Assembly (NCBI GenBank): GCA_023150875.1
Contig: JAKLKC010000060.1
Coordinates: 1-37,545 of the forward strand
Reading direction: 5' to 3'
Origin: Myxococcota bacterium
GTDB lineage: Bacteria > Myxococcota_A > UBA796 > UBA9615 > JAKLKC01
DNA: 37,545 nucleotides
Part shown: in pieces, positions 8,803 to 17,519 of the stretch
Layout of the letters: the number at the start of each line of letters is the position of its first letter
How positions within the stretch are numbered: position 1 is the first letter of the stretch
The notes under the pieces: model-generated
What the model was told of the DNA's origin: nothing
The model's input: the letters and a program-made list of their open reading frames with translations, nothing else
Databases searched by the model: none
Position numbers and translations under genes: made by a program

Positions 8803-8873
8803 GTCCCGGTCCACGGGCGGATGAGGGGGAGGGGGGGCCGCCATCACCAGGGTGTGGCGTGTGGACCGGGAAC
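8803..8873 (-). repeat. Structured direct repeat, unit A (promoter-proximal)
   Basis: This 71-bp copy begins about 26 nt after the predicted transcription start. Outer stem, bulged inner hairpin and C-rich strand are as in unit B. The inner hairpin uses CAC/GTG where unit B uses TACC/GGTG, so pairing is kept although the sequence differs. Confidence 0.9.
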
Positions 8874-8909
8874 AGTCGAGAGTCTCATCAGCGAACGTCC
8901 CTCCCTTAG

Positions 8910-8925
8910 AGCAACGGCCATGCCA
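8910..8925 (-). promoter_or_regulatory. Sigma-54 promoter of the small RNA
   Basis: Read on the minus strand, 8925-8910 is TGGCATGGCCGTTGCT, an essentially full match to the RpoN consensus TGGCAYR-N4-TTGCW, with exact GG-N10-GC spacing. The predicted start is near 8899. Sigma-54 promoters need an enhancer-binding ATPase, so the RNA should be condition-dependent. Confidence 0.75.
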
Positions 8926-9068
8926 GCGGACGGGGACGCGCGGTTCACTGCGTGTAAATGCTTGGATCTGCTTGGTTAATTGCCTCGGGCTCCCATCCGG
9001 GACCCCGCCCGGGGGGCCCTCCTCGCCGAGGTTCGGGGGGCCGGCGTGGGCTCGGCGCGGCCCGAGTG

Positions 9069-9106
9069 TTTCAAAGTGGGATGGTCGCGGACCTTTCAAC
9101 TTGAAA
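9069..9106. promoter_or_regulatory. Candidate enhancer sites upstream of the sigma-54 promoter
   Basis: TTTCAA at 9069-9074 and the perfect palindrome TTTCAACTTGAAA at 9094-9106 share a half-site. They lie about 170 and 195-207 bases upstream of the predicted small-RNA start, a usual distance for enhancer-binding proteins. They also lie just after the stop of the VWA gene. Function is inferred from position and symmetry only. Confidence 0.35.
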
Positions 9107-9136
9107 CGGCGCGGTCCTGGGACCGAAGGGGCGGGC

Positions 9137-11800
9137 TCAGGTGGTGAGGCGGCGGTAGATCCGGGGGAGCTTCTCGGGGAGGGACTCGACCCGGTCGATC
9201 ACCGCGTAGCGGACGTCGCCGTACATGGAGGCGAGGTAGTCCTCCCCCCGGCGGTCGACGGTGATGCAGAAGGGGTGGACCCGGCGGGCCATGGCCTCCC
9301 GCAGGGCCATGCGGGTGTCCTCCTGGGCGTAGCGTTCGTTGTAGTGGTCGCAGCCGCAGTCCAGGGGACGGCCGTCGGAGAGGAGCACCAGCAGGCGCAC
9401 CCGGGCCTCCTCCCGGGCCAGGAGGTGGGTGGCGTGGCGGATGGCCGCTCCGTCGCGGTTCTCCCGCTGGTGGCCCATCCCGCCGATCCGCGCCCGCACG
9501 TCGGGGTTGTAGGGCTCCCCGAAGGACTTGTAGACCTCGAAGGTGACGTGGGCCCGTCCCCGGCCCGAGAAGCCGTAGATCGCGTACCGGTCACCGAGGG
9601 CTTCCAGGGCCTCGCAGAGCAGGATCAGGCTCTGCTTCTGGACCTCGATGACGGTGCGGCCCCCCCGGCCCACGCTCTCCTTGGTCGACGCCGAGAGGTC
9701 GACGAGGAAGGCGACGGCGACGTCCCGCTCGGGCCGGAGGCGGCGCAGGTAGAAGCGCCCGTCGGGGGAGTGGCCCGCGCGGCTCTCGACGACGCCCGCC
9801 ACCAGGGCGTCCAGGTCGAGCTCGTCCCCCTCGAGCCAGCCGCGGCTCTGGCCTCGCTGCTGGGCCCGGATCATCTGGAACTGCCTCCGCAGCCGCGACA
9901 CCAAGGGGCGGTGCTCCTTCAGGGTCTCCAGCGCGAACTCCGGGGAGCGGCCCTCGGCGCGGCGCTCCCGCACCGTGGCCCAGGTGGGGCGGTAGTCGCC
10001 GATCCCCCGGTCCCACTCCCAGTAGCGATGCACCCGGGCGGACTCGGGCTCGATGGCCTGGGGGCTGCCCGCGGCGTCGGACGGGCCGGCTCCCTCCCGG
10101 GGGGGCGGCTCCGCGGCGCCGCCGCTCCTCCGGCCGTCGCGGAACTGCTCCAGCAGGGCGCGCTCGACGCCGGTGTCGGCGTTCTCGGGGTCGGAGCGCA
10201 GGGCCCGCAGGACCTCCGAGAGGGGCACCTCGACGCCACGGTCGGCGAGGGATCGCTGGATCCCCAGCGCCCTGCCCCGTTCGGCGGCTTCCACGACCCG
10301 CCCGAGGTCCAGGGCGATCATCCCCTGGTGGGGCAGCGGCGCGGCCCCCGGCGCGGCGGTCTCCGGTGCCGCTCCGGCCGGGCGGGGCCGCCCCGGTCCC
10401 GGAGCCCCCTTCCCCCCTCCCCTCTCCCCGCCGGGATCCCCCTCCTTCGGGAGCCACATCGCCGCGCGGGACGCCGCGGGGTGCCGGGCCTCGGCCGGGA
10501 GGCGCTCCAGCAGGCGGTAGGCGTGGGCCGCGGCGGTGCCCGCGTCCTCCACCCTCGCCCCCGGCCTCCGCAGCGTGACGGCGGCCTGGTAGACCACCCG
10601 CGACGCCGCGGGCACCTCGGCCGCGGGGAGGCCCGCGTCGTCGAACCACACCAGGCGGGCGAGGACCTCCAGCGCCCGCTCCCGGGGGCACATCCGGCGG
10701 GGATCGGGGCGGCGGGGACGCTCGGCCTCCAGCAGGGAGTCCATCTCGCGGGAGAGCCCCGGGTAGGCGGAGCGGACCAGGTGGTCCACCCGGGCGTCCT
10801 CCAGCACCATGAAGACCCGGGCGATGAGATCGGGATCGGGGAAGCTCCTCAGGAAGGCGCGGAGGCCGTCGGCGGGCACGGCGGGGTCCCAGGAGCCCGG
10901 GCGGGGCGCCTCCACACCGTCGGGCAGGCGGAGGCGGCGGGGATCCAGCCCGAAGGTCCCGAACTCGATGTGCCCCGCCTCGTGGGCGGTGGCCAGCTTG
11001 TAGAGGCGGAAGTTCGCCTCGTCGTCGGGGAAGCGCATCAGCCGGGGCGCGAGGTAGATGTGGGCGCCGTCGGTGAGGGAGAGGGTCCAGGGATCCGGCA
11101 GGACTTCCCCGGGCAGGGTGTCCATGGAGCGGACGCGCACCCCCGAGCCGCAGTGGGCCTCGGCGTAGAGCTGCAGCGTGCGGGCGACCCGCTCCAGCGG
11201 CAGGCCCGCCCGCAGCACCTCCCAAAGCGCCCTCCCCTCCTGGGACTCCCGCAGCAGGAAGGACCGGACCTTCACGTGCCCCATCGGCAGGAGCCCCATG
11301 CCCTGCTCGACGAAGCCCCGTAGGGCGCCGGGGGAGAGCTCGTCCAGCAGCTCGGGCAGGGCCTCGGCGAAGGGCAGCGCCACCTCGGGGCAGGCCGCGG
11401 CCACACCGCCCAGGACGCCCACGAGGCGGATCCGCGCCTCGGGATCCGGCACCCCGAGCAGTATCCCCGGCAGGCGCTCCGCCAGGAGGCGAGCCGAGAC
11501 GGGGTCCTGGCGGGCGAGACGGGCCAGCATGTCCCCGAGCCGCGGGAGCATGGCCGGGGGGCCCCGCCGGGCCAGGGGACCGAGGTGGGGGGCCAGGGCG
11601 GAGGCGGTCACCCAGTCGGCGTCGGCGACCGCCCGCACGGCCTCCCGGGCCGCGCGGAACTGCTCGTCGGGCAGCTCCCCCCGGAGCTGGGCGACGGAGG
11701 CCGACGCCCGGGCCAGGGCGCGGGCCTGATCGTAGGGGTGGGCGTGGAACTCCCCCTGGCCGTCGAAGACCAGCCCCTCCAGCCCTTGGGGCCGAAGCAT
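9137..11800 (-). CDS. CbbO/NorD-like VWA-domain protein
   Basis: An 887-residue cytoplasmic protein. Its C-terminal VWA domain has a metal-ion-dependent adhesion site, FLVDLSAST (Asp701-Ser705), and later LLVLLSDGRPLD. The middle carries TAHEAGHIEFGTFG (HExxH-type at 273-277), then an Ala/Pro/Gly-rich linker (about 440-560). This arrangement matches NorD/CbbO-type proteins, the adaptor partners of MoxR-family AAA+ ATPases that remodel or activate enzymes such as Rubisco or nitric oxide reductase. A CbbQ/NorQ-type ATPase lies at 20980-21861 on the same strand rather than next door. No Rubisco or nitric oxide reductase gene is in the window, so the client is unknown. ATG at 11800 follows AGGGGG at six bases. 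The small-RNA promoter lies downstream. Confidence 0.82.
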   Translation of the reverse strand: MLRPQGLEGLVFDGQGEFHAHPYDQARALARASASVAQLRGELPDEQFRAAREAVRAVADADWVTASALAPHLGPLARRGPPAMLPRLGDMLARLARQDPVSARLLAERLPGILLGVPDPEARIRLVGVLGGVAAACPEVALPFAEALPELLDELSPGALRGFVEQGMGLLPMGHVKVRSFLLRESQEGRALWEVLRAGLPLERVARTLQLYAEAHCGSGVRVRSMDTLPGEVLPDPWTLSLTDGAHIYLAPRLMRFPDDEANFRLYKLATAHEAGHIEFGTFGLDPRRLRLPDGVEAPRPGSWDPAVPADGLRAFLRSFPDPDLIARVFMVLEDARVDHLVRSAYPGLSREMDSLLEAERPRRPDPRRMCPRERALEVLARLVWFDDAGLPAAEVPAASRVVYQAAVTLRRPGARVEDAGTAAAHAYRLLERLPAEARHPAASRAAMWLPKEGDPGGERGGGKGAPGPGRPRPAGAAPETAAPGAAPLPHQGMIALDLGRVVEAAERGRALGIQRSLADRGVEVPLSEVLRALRSDPENADTGVERALLEQFRDGRRSGGAAEPPPREGAGPSDAAGSPQAIEPESARVHRYWEWDRGIGDYRPTWATVRERRAEGRSPEFALETLKEHRPLVSRLRRQFQMIRAQQRGQSRGWLEGDELDLDALVAGVVESRAGHSPDGRFYLRRLRPERDVAVAFLVDLSASTKESVGRGGRTVIEVQKQSLILLCEALEALGDRYAIYGFSGRGRAHVTFEVYKSFGEPYNPDVRARIGGMGHQRENRDGAAIRHATHLLAREEARVRLLVLLSDGRPLDCGCDHYNERYAQEDTRMALREAMARRVHPFCITVDRRGEDYLASMYGDVRYAVIDRVESLPEKLPRIYRRLTT

Positions 11801-11974
11801 GGCGAGCCCCCTGAGGACCCGCGCGGCCCGTCCCCCCCGCCGCCTCGTCTCGCCTCCCGCCAAGGGACCTCCGGCGCCACGCCTTCCCGCGCCACCGCCG
11901 AATATATCCAGGCCCGGGAGCGGCGGCGAGGCGCGTGGCCTCCGGAGAGGGCGCTGCCAGATGCGTGCCCCCTG

Positions 11975-12022
11975 CCCGTGCCCGAGCCCGTGCCCCAGCC
12001 CGTGCCCCAGCCCGTGCCCGGG
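11975..12022. repeat. Tandem repeat, four 12-bp units
   Basis: Four units of CCCGTGCCC(C/G)AG type lie end to end; the last ends GGG. A 19-base stretch, CGTGCCCGAGCCCGTGCCC at 11977-11995, recurs exactly at 20814-20832, in another intergenic region, so this is a dispersed repeat family rather than chance. Confidence 0.8.
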
Positions 12023-12106
12023 CAAGGACACGAGATGAGGAGGTACCTCGTCTCTCCGGAGTGTCGCCCGGTGACACCCCAGCTCCTGCCCGCTCCCCGA
12101 GAAGGG

Positions 12107-12115
12107 TGCTACCCT
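12107..12115 (+). promoter_or_regulatory. Possible extended -10 promoter of sbcDC
   Basis: TGC followed by TACCCT (12110-12115). The same TACCCT hexamer follows a -35-like TTGCGA before the aldehyde dehydrogenase gene. The -35 here is poor, so this is only a candidate. Confidence 0.3.
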
Positions 12116-12173
12116 CCGTCGGGCTCCAGGCCGCCGGCCGGGGCACGGGCGGGACTCGCGCCCCTGGGAGCCG

Positions 12174-13427
12174 ATGCGGATCCTCCACACCTCCGATTGG
12201 CACTTGGGCCACACCCTCCACGACTTCCCCCGGGAGGAGGAGCACCGGCTCTTCCTGGACTGGCTCCTGGAACTGGTGGGTGAGAGGGACGTGGACTTCC
12301 TGATCGTGGCCGGGGACGTCTTCGACACCGCCAACCCCCCCGCCACGGCCCAGAGGGCGTTCTTCCGCTTCGCCGCCGAGCTGCACCGCCGCCACCCCGG
12401 CGTCCGCTCGGTGGTGGTGGGGGGGAACCACGACTCCGCCGCCCGCCTGGACGCGCCGTCGGAGGTCCTCCTGGGCTGCGGCGTCTCCGTCGTCGGGGGC
12501 CTCCCCCGGCTGCCCGGCGGCGGCATCGACGTCCATCGCCTCCTCGTCCCCCTCACCGACCGGGGCGGGCGGGAGCGGGGGGTGGTCGCCGCGGTGCCCT
12601 TCCTGCGGGCGGCGGACCTGCCCTCGGGGCCGGACGGCGGGGACGATCCCCTGGTCTCCGGCGTGCGGCGGGTCTACGGGCAGGCCCTGGACGCCGCCCG
12701 GGCCCGCATGCCCCGGGACGGAGCGCTGGTGGCCACCGGCCACTGCTACATGGTGGGGACCACCGTGTCGGAGCTGAGCGAGAGACGGGTCCTGGGGGGC
12801 AACCAGCACGCGCTCCCCGCGGACGTCTTCCCCGGGGACGTGACCTACGCCGCCCTGGGCCACCTGCACCTCGCCCAGCGGGTGGGGGGCCGGGAGGCGG
12901 TGCGCTACAGCGGCTCCCCCATCCCCCTCGCCCTGGACGAGGCCGACTACCCGCACCAAGTCTGCGTCGTGGAGCTGGACGGCCCCCGCCTCGCCGGGGT
13001 GGAGGCGGTGGCGGTACCCCGCGCCGTGGACATCGTGCGGGTCCCCGGGAGGGGGCACCTGCCCGTGGAGGAGGCCCTGGAGCGGCTCCGGGGGCTGGCG
13101 GCGGCGGACCCCGCGGTCCCCGAGGGGCGGCGCCCCTGGCTCGAGGTGAAGGTGAGGCTCGCCGCCCCCGAGCCCGCGCTCCGGCGCCGGGTGGAGGAGG
13201 CGCTGGCGGGCCGGGCGCCGCGCCTGGTGCGCCTGGCGGTGGAGCTGGCGGGGACCGGGAGGGCCCTCGGGGACGTGGCGGGCCTGGCGGGCCTCCACGG
13301 CCTGGACCCCGCGCGGGTCTTCGCGCTGCGTTACGCGCGATCCCACCCCGGGGAGCCGCCCGCCGAGCTGATGGCCGCGTTCCACGAGCTGGTGGAGGCC
13401 GTCCAGGCCGGCGCGGGGGGTGCGTGA
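12174..13427 (+). CDS. sbcD: Exonuclease SbcD (Mre11-type nuclease subunit)
   Basis: This 417-residue protein is the metallo-phosphoesterase subunit of the SbcCD complex, which cleaves DNA hairpins and protein-blocked double-strand ends. The metal-site motifs are in order: MRILHTSDWHLGHTL, FLIVAGDVFDTANP, VVVGGNHDSAARL, VATGHCYM and YAALGHLHLAQ, followed by YSGSPIPL. The length is typical. ATG at 12174 follows GGGAG. The stop overlaps the sbcC start as GTGA, so the two subunits are translationally coupled. Its activity would limit long DNA palindromes, which are notable in this window. Confidence 0.95.
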   Translation: MRILHTSDWHLGHTLHDFPREEEHRLFLDWLLELVGERDVDFLIVAGDVFDTANPPATAQRAFFRFAAELHRRHPGVRSVVVGGNHDSAARLDAPSEVLLGCGVSVVGGLPRLPGGGIDVHRLLVPLTDRGGRERGVVAAVPFLRAADLPSGPDGGDDPLVSGVRRVYGQALDAARARMPRDGALVATGHCYMVGTTVSELSERRVLGGNQHALPADVFPGDVTYAALGHLHLAQRVGGREAVRYSGSPIPLALDEADYPHQVCVVELDGPRLAGVEAVAVPRAVDIVRVPGRGHLPVEEALERLRGLAAADPAVPEGRRPWLEVKVRLAAPEPALRRRVEEALAGRAPRLVRLAVELAGTGRALGDVAGLAGLHGLDPARVFALRYARSHPGEPPAELMAAFHELVEAVQAGAGGA

Positions 13428-16400
13428 GGGTCCTCGCCGTCCGCGGGTGCAACCTGGCCAGCCTGGACGGGCGCTTCGACGTGCCCCTGGACCGTCCCCC
13501 CCTGGCCGGTGCCGGCCTCTTCGCCATCACCGGGCCGACGGGGGCGGGCAAGAGCACCCTGCTGGACGCCCTGTGCCTCGCCCTGTTCAACCGCACCCCC
13601 CGCCTGAACCACCGGGGCGGCGTGCCCGTGGGGCGCGAGGACGATGGCCCGCAGCGGATCTCCAGCAACGACGCCCGGTCCGTGCTCCGGAGGGGGGCGG
13701 CGGAGGGGTGGGCCGAGGTGGAGTTCGTGGGGCGGACGGGGGCGCGGCACCGGGCCCGCTGGGCGGTGCGGCGGGCGCGGGGGCGGGTCGACGGGACCCT
13801 CCAGGGGGAGTCGGTCGAGCTGTTCGACCTGGATCCGGAGCGCCCCGTAGGGGGAACGAAGACGGAGGTCCTGGCGGCGATCCAGGACCGCCTCGGGCTG
13901 ACCTTCGATCAGTTCCGGCGCTCGGTGCTGCTGGCCCAGGGGGACTTCGCCGCCTTCCTGAGGGCGGACGCCGGGGACCGCGCCGACCTGCTGGAGCAGA
14001 TGACCGGCACGGAGATCTACGGGGAGCTTTCCGCCGCCGCCTTCGAGAGGGCGAGGCGGGAGACCGACGCGCTGGACGCGCTGCGGGGCCAGCTCGCCTC
14101 CCTCCCCCTGCTGCCGGACGCCGCGCGGGAGGCCCTCCTGGCCGAGACCGGCGAGGCCACCCGCGCCCGGCACGCCGCCCGGGACGCGAAGGGGCGCGCC
14201 GAGGCGGCGCTGGAGTGGCACCGGGAGAAGGTCCGGCGCGGGGCGAGCCTCCGGGAGGCCGAGGGCGAGCTGGAGCGGGCCGAGGAGGCGGCGCGGCACG
14301 CCGCCCCCTTGCAGGCCGAACTGGAGGAGGTCCTGGGAGCGCGGGGGCTCGCGGGCGCGGTGGGCGCGTCGGACCGGGCCGAGGCCGGCGAGGAGGCCGC
14401 CCGGCGGGAGCTGGCGCTCCGGACCGGGGAGCGGAGCAGGGCCGAGGAGGCGATGGCGGGGGCCGTCGCCGGCCTCGCCGCCGCCGGGGACGCGCTGGGG
14501 CGGGCCAAGGCCCTCCGGGAGGCCCAGCGGCCCGAGGTGGAGGAGGCCCGGCGCCTGGACGCCCGGGTGGAGGAGGCGGGGAGGCGGGCCGAGGAGGCGG
14601 CGAGGGAGGCCGGCGAGGCGGTCGCCAGGGCGCGGGAGGCCCGGGGGGAAGCGGACGGACTCGCGGCGCGCCGGAAGGGGGCGGAGGACGCGGCGAGGCA
14701 GGCCCGGGAGTGGCTGCTGGAGCGCCCCCAGGTCGCCCCCGTGGCCGCGAGCTGGGTGTTGTGGAGCGCCGAGCTGGAACGCTACGTCGAGGCCCACGGG
14801 GCGGCGGCGGGGGCGATGGAGGCGAGGGGCGCGGCCCTGGACCGCCACGAGGCGGCGGTGGCGGCCTTGGGGAGGGCCCGGGAGGGGCTGGGGGCGGCGA
14901 AGGCGGCCCTGGACGCCGCCGAGGGGGAGGAGGCGAGGTGGGCGGGGGCGGAGCCCGACGAGCGCTCCGCCGCGGCCCGGCTCCGGGGGGAGAGGGACGC
15001 CCTGGAGGGCTTCCGACGGCGCCTGGAGGCCCTGGAGCGGGCGGCGCGGGAGGCCAGGGAGATCGCCGGTGAGGAGGAGGCCGCGGTCCGGGAAGCGACG
15101 GGGGCGGACACCGCCGCCCGGGGGGCGGAGGCGAGGGCGGGGGAGGCGGCCGGGGCGCTGGGGGCGGTGCGCCGGGACCTGGAGGAGGCGGAGCGGCTCT
15201 ACGAGCAGGCCCGCACCGCCCTGGCCCTGGCGACGGAGCGGGGGAGGCTCCGGGACGGCGAGCCCTGCCCCCTGTGCGGAGGGAGCGAGCATCCGTACGC
15301 CCACCTGGAGATCCCGCTCGCGGAGCTGGGAGCGGGGGTCCGGGCCCGCTACGAGGCGCTGCGGCGAGAGGAGGCGGAGCGCGTCGCCGGGGAGGGCCGG
15401 AGCCGGGCCGAGGCGGCGGCGGCGAAGGAGGCGGCGGTCCAGGCCGGCCGGCGCCTGGAGGCGGTGCGGCGCCGGGGGGCGGTGGCGGCGGACCGCTGGC
15501 TGGAGGCCCGCGCCGGGCTGGAGGAGCCGGGCCTCCCCGTGGACGGCGGGGATCCGGGGGCGGTGGGCGCCGTCGCCGAGAGGACCCGGGAGGTCGCGGC
15601 GCGACTCCGGGAGCTGAGGGCGGCGGAGGCGGAGGCGGAGGCGAGGGCGGAGGCGGCCCGCCGCGCCCGGGAGGCCACCGCGGCCCGGCGGCGGGAGTGG
15701 CTGGCGGCGGACGAGGGGCTGCGGAGGTCCGAGGCCGAGGCGAGGGAGGCCGCGACGGGGCTCTCCGAGGTCGAGCGGAGGCTGGGGGAGGCCCAGCTCG
15801 CCCAGGGCCGGCTCGAACGGGCCCTGGAGCCCGCCTTCGGGACCCGGCCGGACTGGCTGGACCGGCTGCGGGCCGATCCCCGGGGGTACGCCGGGGCGTG
15901 CGCGCGGGCGGTGGAGGAGTGGCGCCGGAAGGAGGCCGCGAGGGACGCCGCCGAGACCCAGGCGGCCGGACTCGGCCAGGAGGCGGAGAGGGCGGAGGCC
16001 CTGGCGGCGGAGCGGGAGGGCGAGGCGGGACGGAGGGAGGAGGTCCGGATCGCCGCCGCGGGGGAGCGGGACGAGTGGGGGGCCCGGCGGGGGGCCCTCC
16101 TGGGGGGCCGGCCCACCGCCCGGGTGGAGGCCGAGGCGGAGGCAGCGGTGGAGGCCGCCGAGGGGAAGGCGGAGGAGGCCGCCGGAGCCCACGCCGCCGC
16201 GGCGGCGGCCCTGGAGGCGGCCCGCGCCCGGGAGGAGGCCGCGGGCCGGGCCGCCGAGGACGCCCGGACCACCCGGGACGAGGCGGCCCGCGCCCTCGCC
16301 GCCGCCCTGGACGAGAGGGGGCTGGACCTCGCCCGGCTGCGGGAGCTGCTCTCCCGGGACGAGGCCTGGATCCGGGACCGGCGGGCGGAGCTGGAGGCGG

Positions 16401-17161
16401 GGGCCCACGCCCGGGAGAGGGCGCGGGCGGTGAGGGACGAGCGGCGGGCCCACCTCGCCGCCCACGAGGCCGCGCCCCACCCCACCCTCGCGGCGCCGGA
16501 GGCCGAGGAGGCCGCGGCGGCGGCTTCAGTGGCCCTGGAGGCCGCGGAGGCGGGCCTCGCGCACCTCGCCGGCCGGGTCGCCGTCGACGACGAGGCCCGG
16601 CGCCGCGCCGGCGAGGTCCGCCCGCGGATCGACGCCCAGGGGCGGATCGCCGACGTGTGGAAGGCCCTGTCCGACCTCATCGGCTCCCGGGACGGCAAGA
16701 AGTTCCGGGTCTTCGCCCAGAGCCTGACCCTGGACCTGCTCCTCGCCGACGCCAACGCCCACCTGGGCGAGCTCGCCCGGCGCTATCGCCTGGAGCGGGT
16801 CCCCGGGCACGACCTGGACCTCCAGGTCGTCGACGGCGACATGGCCGACGAGGTGCGGAGCATCAACAGCCTGTCCGGCGGCGAGTCCTTCCTGGTCTCC
16901 CTCGCCCTGGCCCTGGGCCTCTCCTCCCTCTCCTCCCGCGCCGCCTCCATCGAGTCGATGTTCATCGACGAGGGCTTCGGCACCCTCGATCCCCGCACCC
17001 TGGAGATCGCCCTCGCCGCCCTGGACTCCCTCCAGGCGGGGGGGCGCCAGATCGGGCTGATCTCCCACGTGGCGGGCATGGCGGAGCGGATCGGGGTGCA
17101 GGTGCAGGTGGTCCCCCAGGGGAGCGGGCGGAGCGCGGTGCGGGTGGTGGCCTGGGCTTGA
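13424..17161 (+). CDS. sbcC: Exonuclease SbcC (Rad50-type SMC ATPase subunit)
   Basis: This 1245-residue protein is the ATPase and coiled-coil subunit of SbcCD. The Walker A loop [11 protein letters not shown] is at 37-45. A long Ala/Glu/Arg-rich coiled coil is interrupted by the zinc-hook motif CPLCGG (615-618), close to the middle. The C-terminal ATPase half has the signature [15 protein letters not shown] and Walker [12 protein letters not shown]. The Q-loop region [10 protein letters not shown] is also intact. GTG at 13424 overlaps the sbcD stop by four bases. The coil is very low-complexity (GAGGCG-type codons), which makes long antisense open frames across it; these are shadows. Confidence 0.95.
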   Translation: MRVLAVRGCNLASLDGRFDVPLDRPPLAGAGLFAITGPTGAGKSTLLDALCLALFNRTPRLNHRGGVPVGREDDGPQRISSNDARSVLRRGAAEGWAEVEFVGRTGARHRARWAVRRARGRVDGTLQGESVELFDLDPERPVGGTKTEVLAAIQDRLGLTFDQFRRSVLLAQGDFAAFLRADAGDRADLLEQMTGTEIYGELSAAAFERARRETDALDALRGQLASLPLLPDAAREALLAETGEATRARHAARDAKGRAEAALEWHREKVRRGASLREAEGELERAEEAARHAAPLQAELEEVLGARGLAGAVGASDRAEAGEEAARRELALRTGERSRAEEAMAGAVAGLAAAGDALGRAKALREAQRPEVEEARRLDARVEEAGRRAEEAAREAGEAVARAREARGEADGLAARRKGAEDAARQAREWLLERPQVAPVAASWVLWSAELERYVEAHGAAAGAMEARGAALDRHEAAVAALGRAREGLGAAKAALDAAEGEEARWAGAEPDERSAAARLRGERDALEGFRRRLEALERAAREAREIAGEEEAAVREATGADTAARGAEARAGEAAGALGAVRRDLEEAERLYEQARTALALATERGRLRDGEPCPLCGGSEHPYAHLEIPLAELGAGVRARYEALRREEAERVAGEGRSRAEAAAAKEAAVQAGRRLEAVRRRGAVAADRWLEARAGLEEPGLPVDGGDPGAVGAVAERTREVAARLRELRAAEAEAEARAEAARRAREATAARRREWLAADEGLRRSEAEAREAATGLSEVERRLGEAQLAQGRLERALEPAFGTRPDWLDRLRADPRGYAGACARAVEEWRRKEAARDAAETQAAGLGQEAERAEALAAEREGEAGRREEVRIAAAGERDEWGARRGALLGGRPTARVEAEAEAAVEAAEGKAEEAAGAHAAAAAALEAARAREEAAGRAAEDARTTRDEAARALAAALDERGLDLARLRELLSRDEAWIRDRRAELEAGAHARERARAVRDERRAHLAAHEAAPHPTLAAPEAEEAAAAASVALEAAEAGLAHLAGRVAVDDEARRRAGEVRPRIDAQGRIADVWKALSDLIGSRDGKKFRVFAQSLTLDLLLADANAHLGELARRYRLERVPGHDLDLQVVDGDMADEVRSINSLSGGESFLVSLALALGLSSLSSRAASIESMFIDEGFGTLDPRTLEIALAALDSLQAGGRQIGLISHVAGMAERIGVQVQVVPQGSGRSAVRVVAWA

Positions 17162-17519
17162 TCCCCCGCCCGGGCGGCCGATGAGGTCCGGGGGGACGGC
17201 CACCCCGCGGAGCGGCGGTCCCCGCGCCCACCGCCGCCCCCGCCCGGCGCGGACTCGGACGAAACCGGCCGCCGGACTCGACGCGGGGGGAAAGAGGGAC
17301 TATGGTGCGCTCGGCGTCGTCGAGCGGACCCCGCATCCACAAGGTCCATCGCGACACCACGGCCCGAGCCCGATCGCCGGCCGCTGCCCTCGGCAACCCG
17401 CCGCGGAGCAGCCCGCGAGCTCCGTCCCCGTCCCCATCCTCCCTCGGCGCGCCCGTCCGGCGCCCGCCGCCGAGACATCGTCACCGACCCGACCGGGCGG
17501 TGCGGAAACCTACGGATCC
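17162..17519 (+). other. 358-bp gap before the DEAD-box helicase; long leader
   Basis: No gene is seen. A candidate promoter at 17278-17306 would leave an untranslated leader of about 205 bases before the helicase start. Long leaders are known for cold-regulated DEAD-box helicase genes in other bacteria. I see no clear terminator after sbcC. Confidence 0.45.
17278..17306 (+). promoter_or_regulatory. Candidate sigma-70 promoter of the helicase gene
   Basis: TCGACG at 17278-17283 (four of six to the -35), 17 bases, then TATGGT at 17301-17306 (four of six to the -10). The predicted start is near 17313. Confidence 0.4.

Larger units (their letters stand above)
8595..8899 (-). ncRNA. Predicted sigma-54-dependent tandem-unit small RNA with C-rich segments
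   Basis: The predicted transcript runs from about 8899 to 8595, about 305 nt, between a sigma-54 promoter and a perfect intrinsic terminator. It holds two units (8873-8803 and 8709-8638) that differ only by one indel and one substitution. In each, a perfect 10-bp outer stem (CCCGGUCCAC with GUGGACCGGG) encloses an inner hairpin (CGCCA with UGGCG, with a bulged A) and a single-stranded C-rich tract (CCCCCCCUCCCCCUCAUCC). The two sequence changes both fall in the inner hairpin and keep it paired (C-G to U-G), which favours a functional RNA fold. Such C-rich tracts in other bacterial sRNAs pair with ribosome-binding sites. No ORF with a ribosome-binding site was found in it. Transcription is inferred, not shown. 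Confidence 0.65.
8466..9136. other. 671-bp intergenic region carrying a minus-strand small-RNA gene
   Basis: No credible protein gene lies here. From low to high coordinate: GC-rich filler to about 8590, a minus-strand intrinsic terminator (8595-8632), two direct repeats (8638-8709 and 8803-8873) separated by a second hairpin (8768-8796), a sigma-54 promoter read leftward (8910-8925), a less GC-rich patch (about 8941-8990) and TTTCAA-containing palindromic sites (9069-9106). All of these make sense together on the minus strand. Confidence 0.8.
11801..12173. other. 373-bp divergent intergenic region (VWA gene / sbcD)
   Basis: No gene is seen. It contains an AT-rich spot giving TATATT on the minus strand (11906-11901), a possible -10 for the VWA gene though without a good -35. 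It also holds a four-unit 12-bp tandem repeat (11975-12022), a hairpin around GAGATGAGG...CCTCGTCTC (about 12035-12056), and an extended -10 TGCTACCCT (12107-12115) about 60 bases before sbcD. Confidence 0.5.

Noticed and set aside
8873-8899. Hammerhead ribozyme, suggested by CUGAUGAG at the start of the predicted RNA
   Set aside because: The required GAAA strand and cleavage-site stem are not present nearby.
11975-12022. CRISPR array from the short regular repeats
   Set aside because: Units are only 12 bp and directly adjacent, with no spacers and no cas genes in the window.
12198-12212. Second sigma-54 promoter from TGGCAC in the start of sbcD
   Set aside because: The GC at -12 is absent at ten-base spacing and it lies inside the coding region.
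13331-16480. A 1049-residue open frame antisense to sbcC
   Set aside because: Pro/Leu/Arg/Gly-rich mirror of the low-complexity coiled-coil codons of sbcC; no domain.
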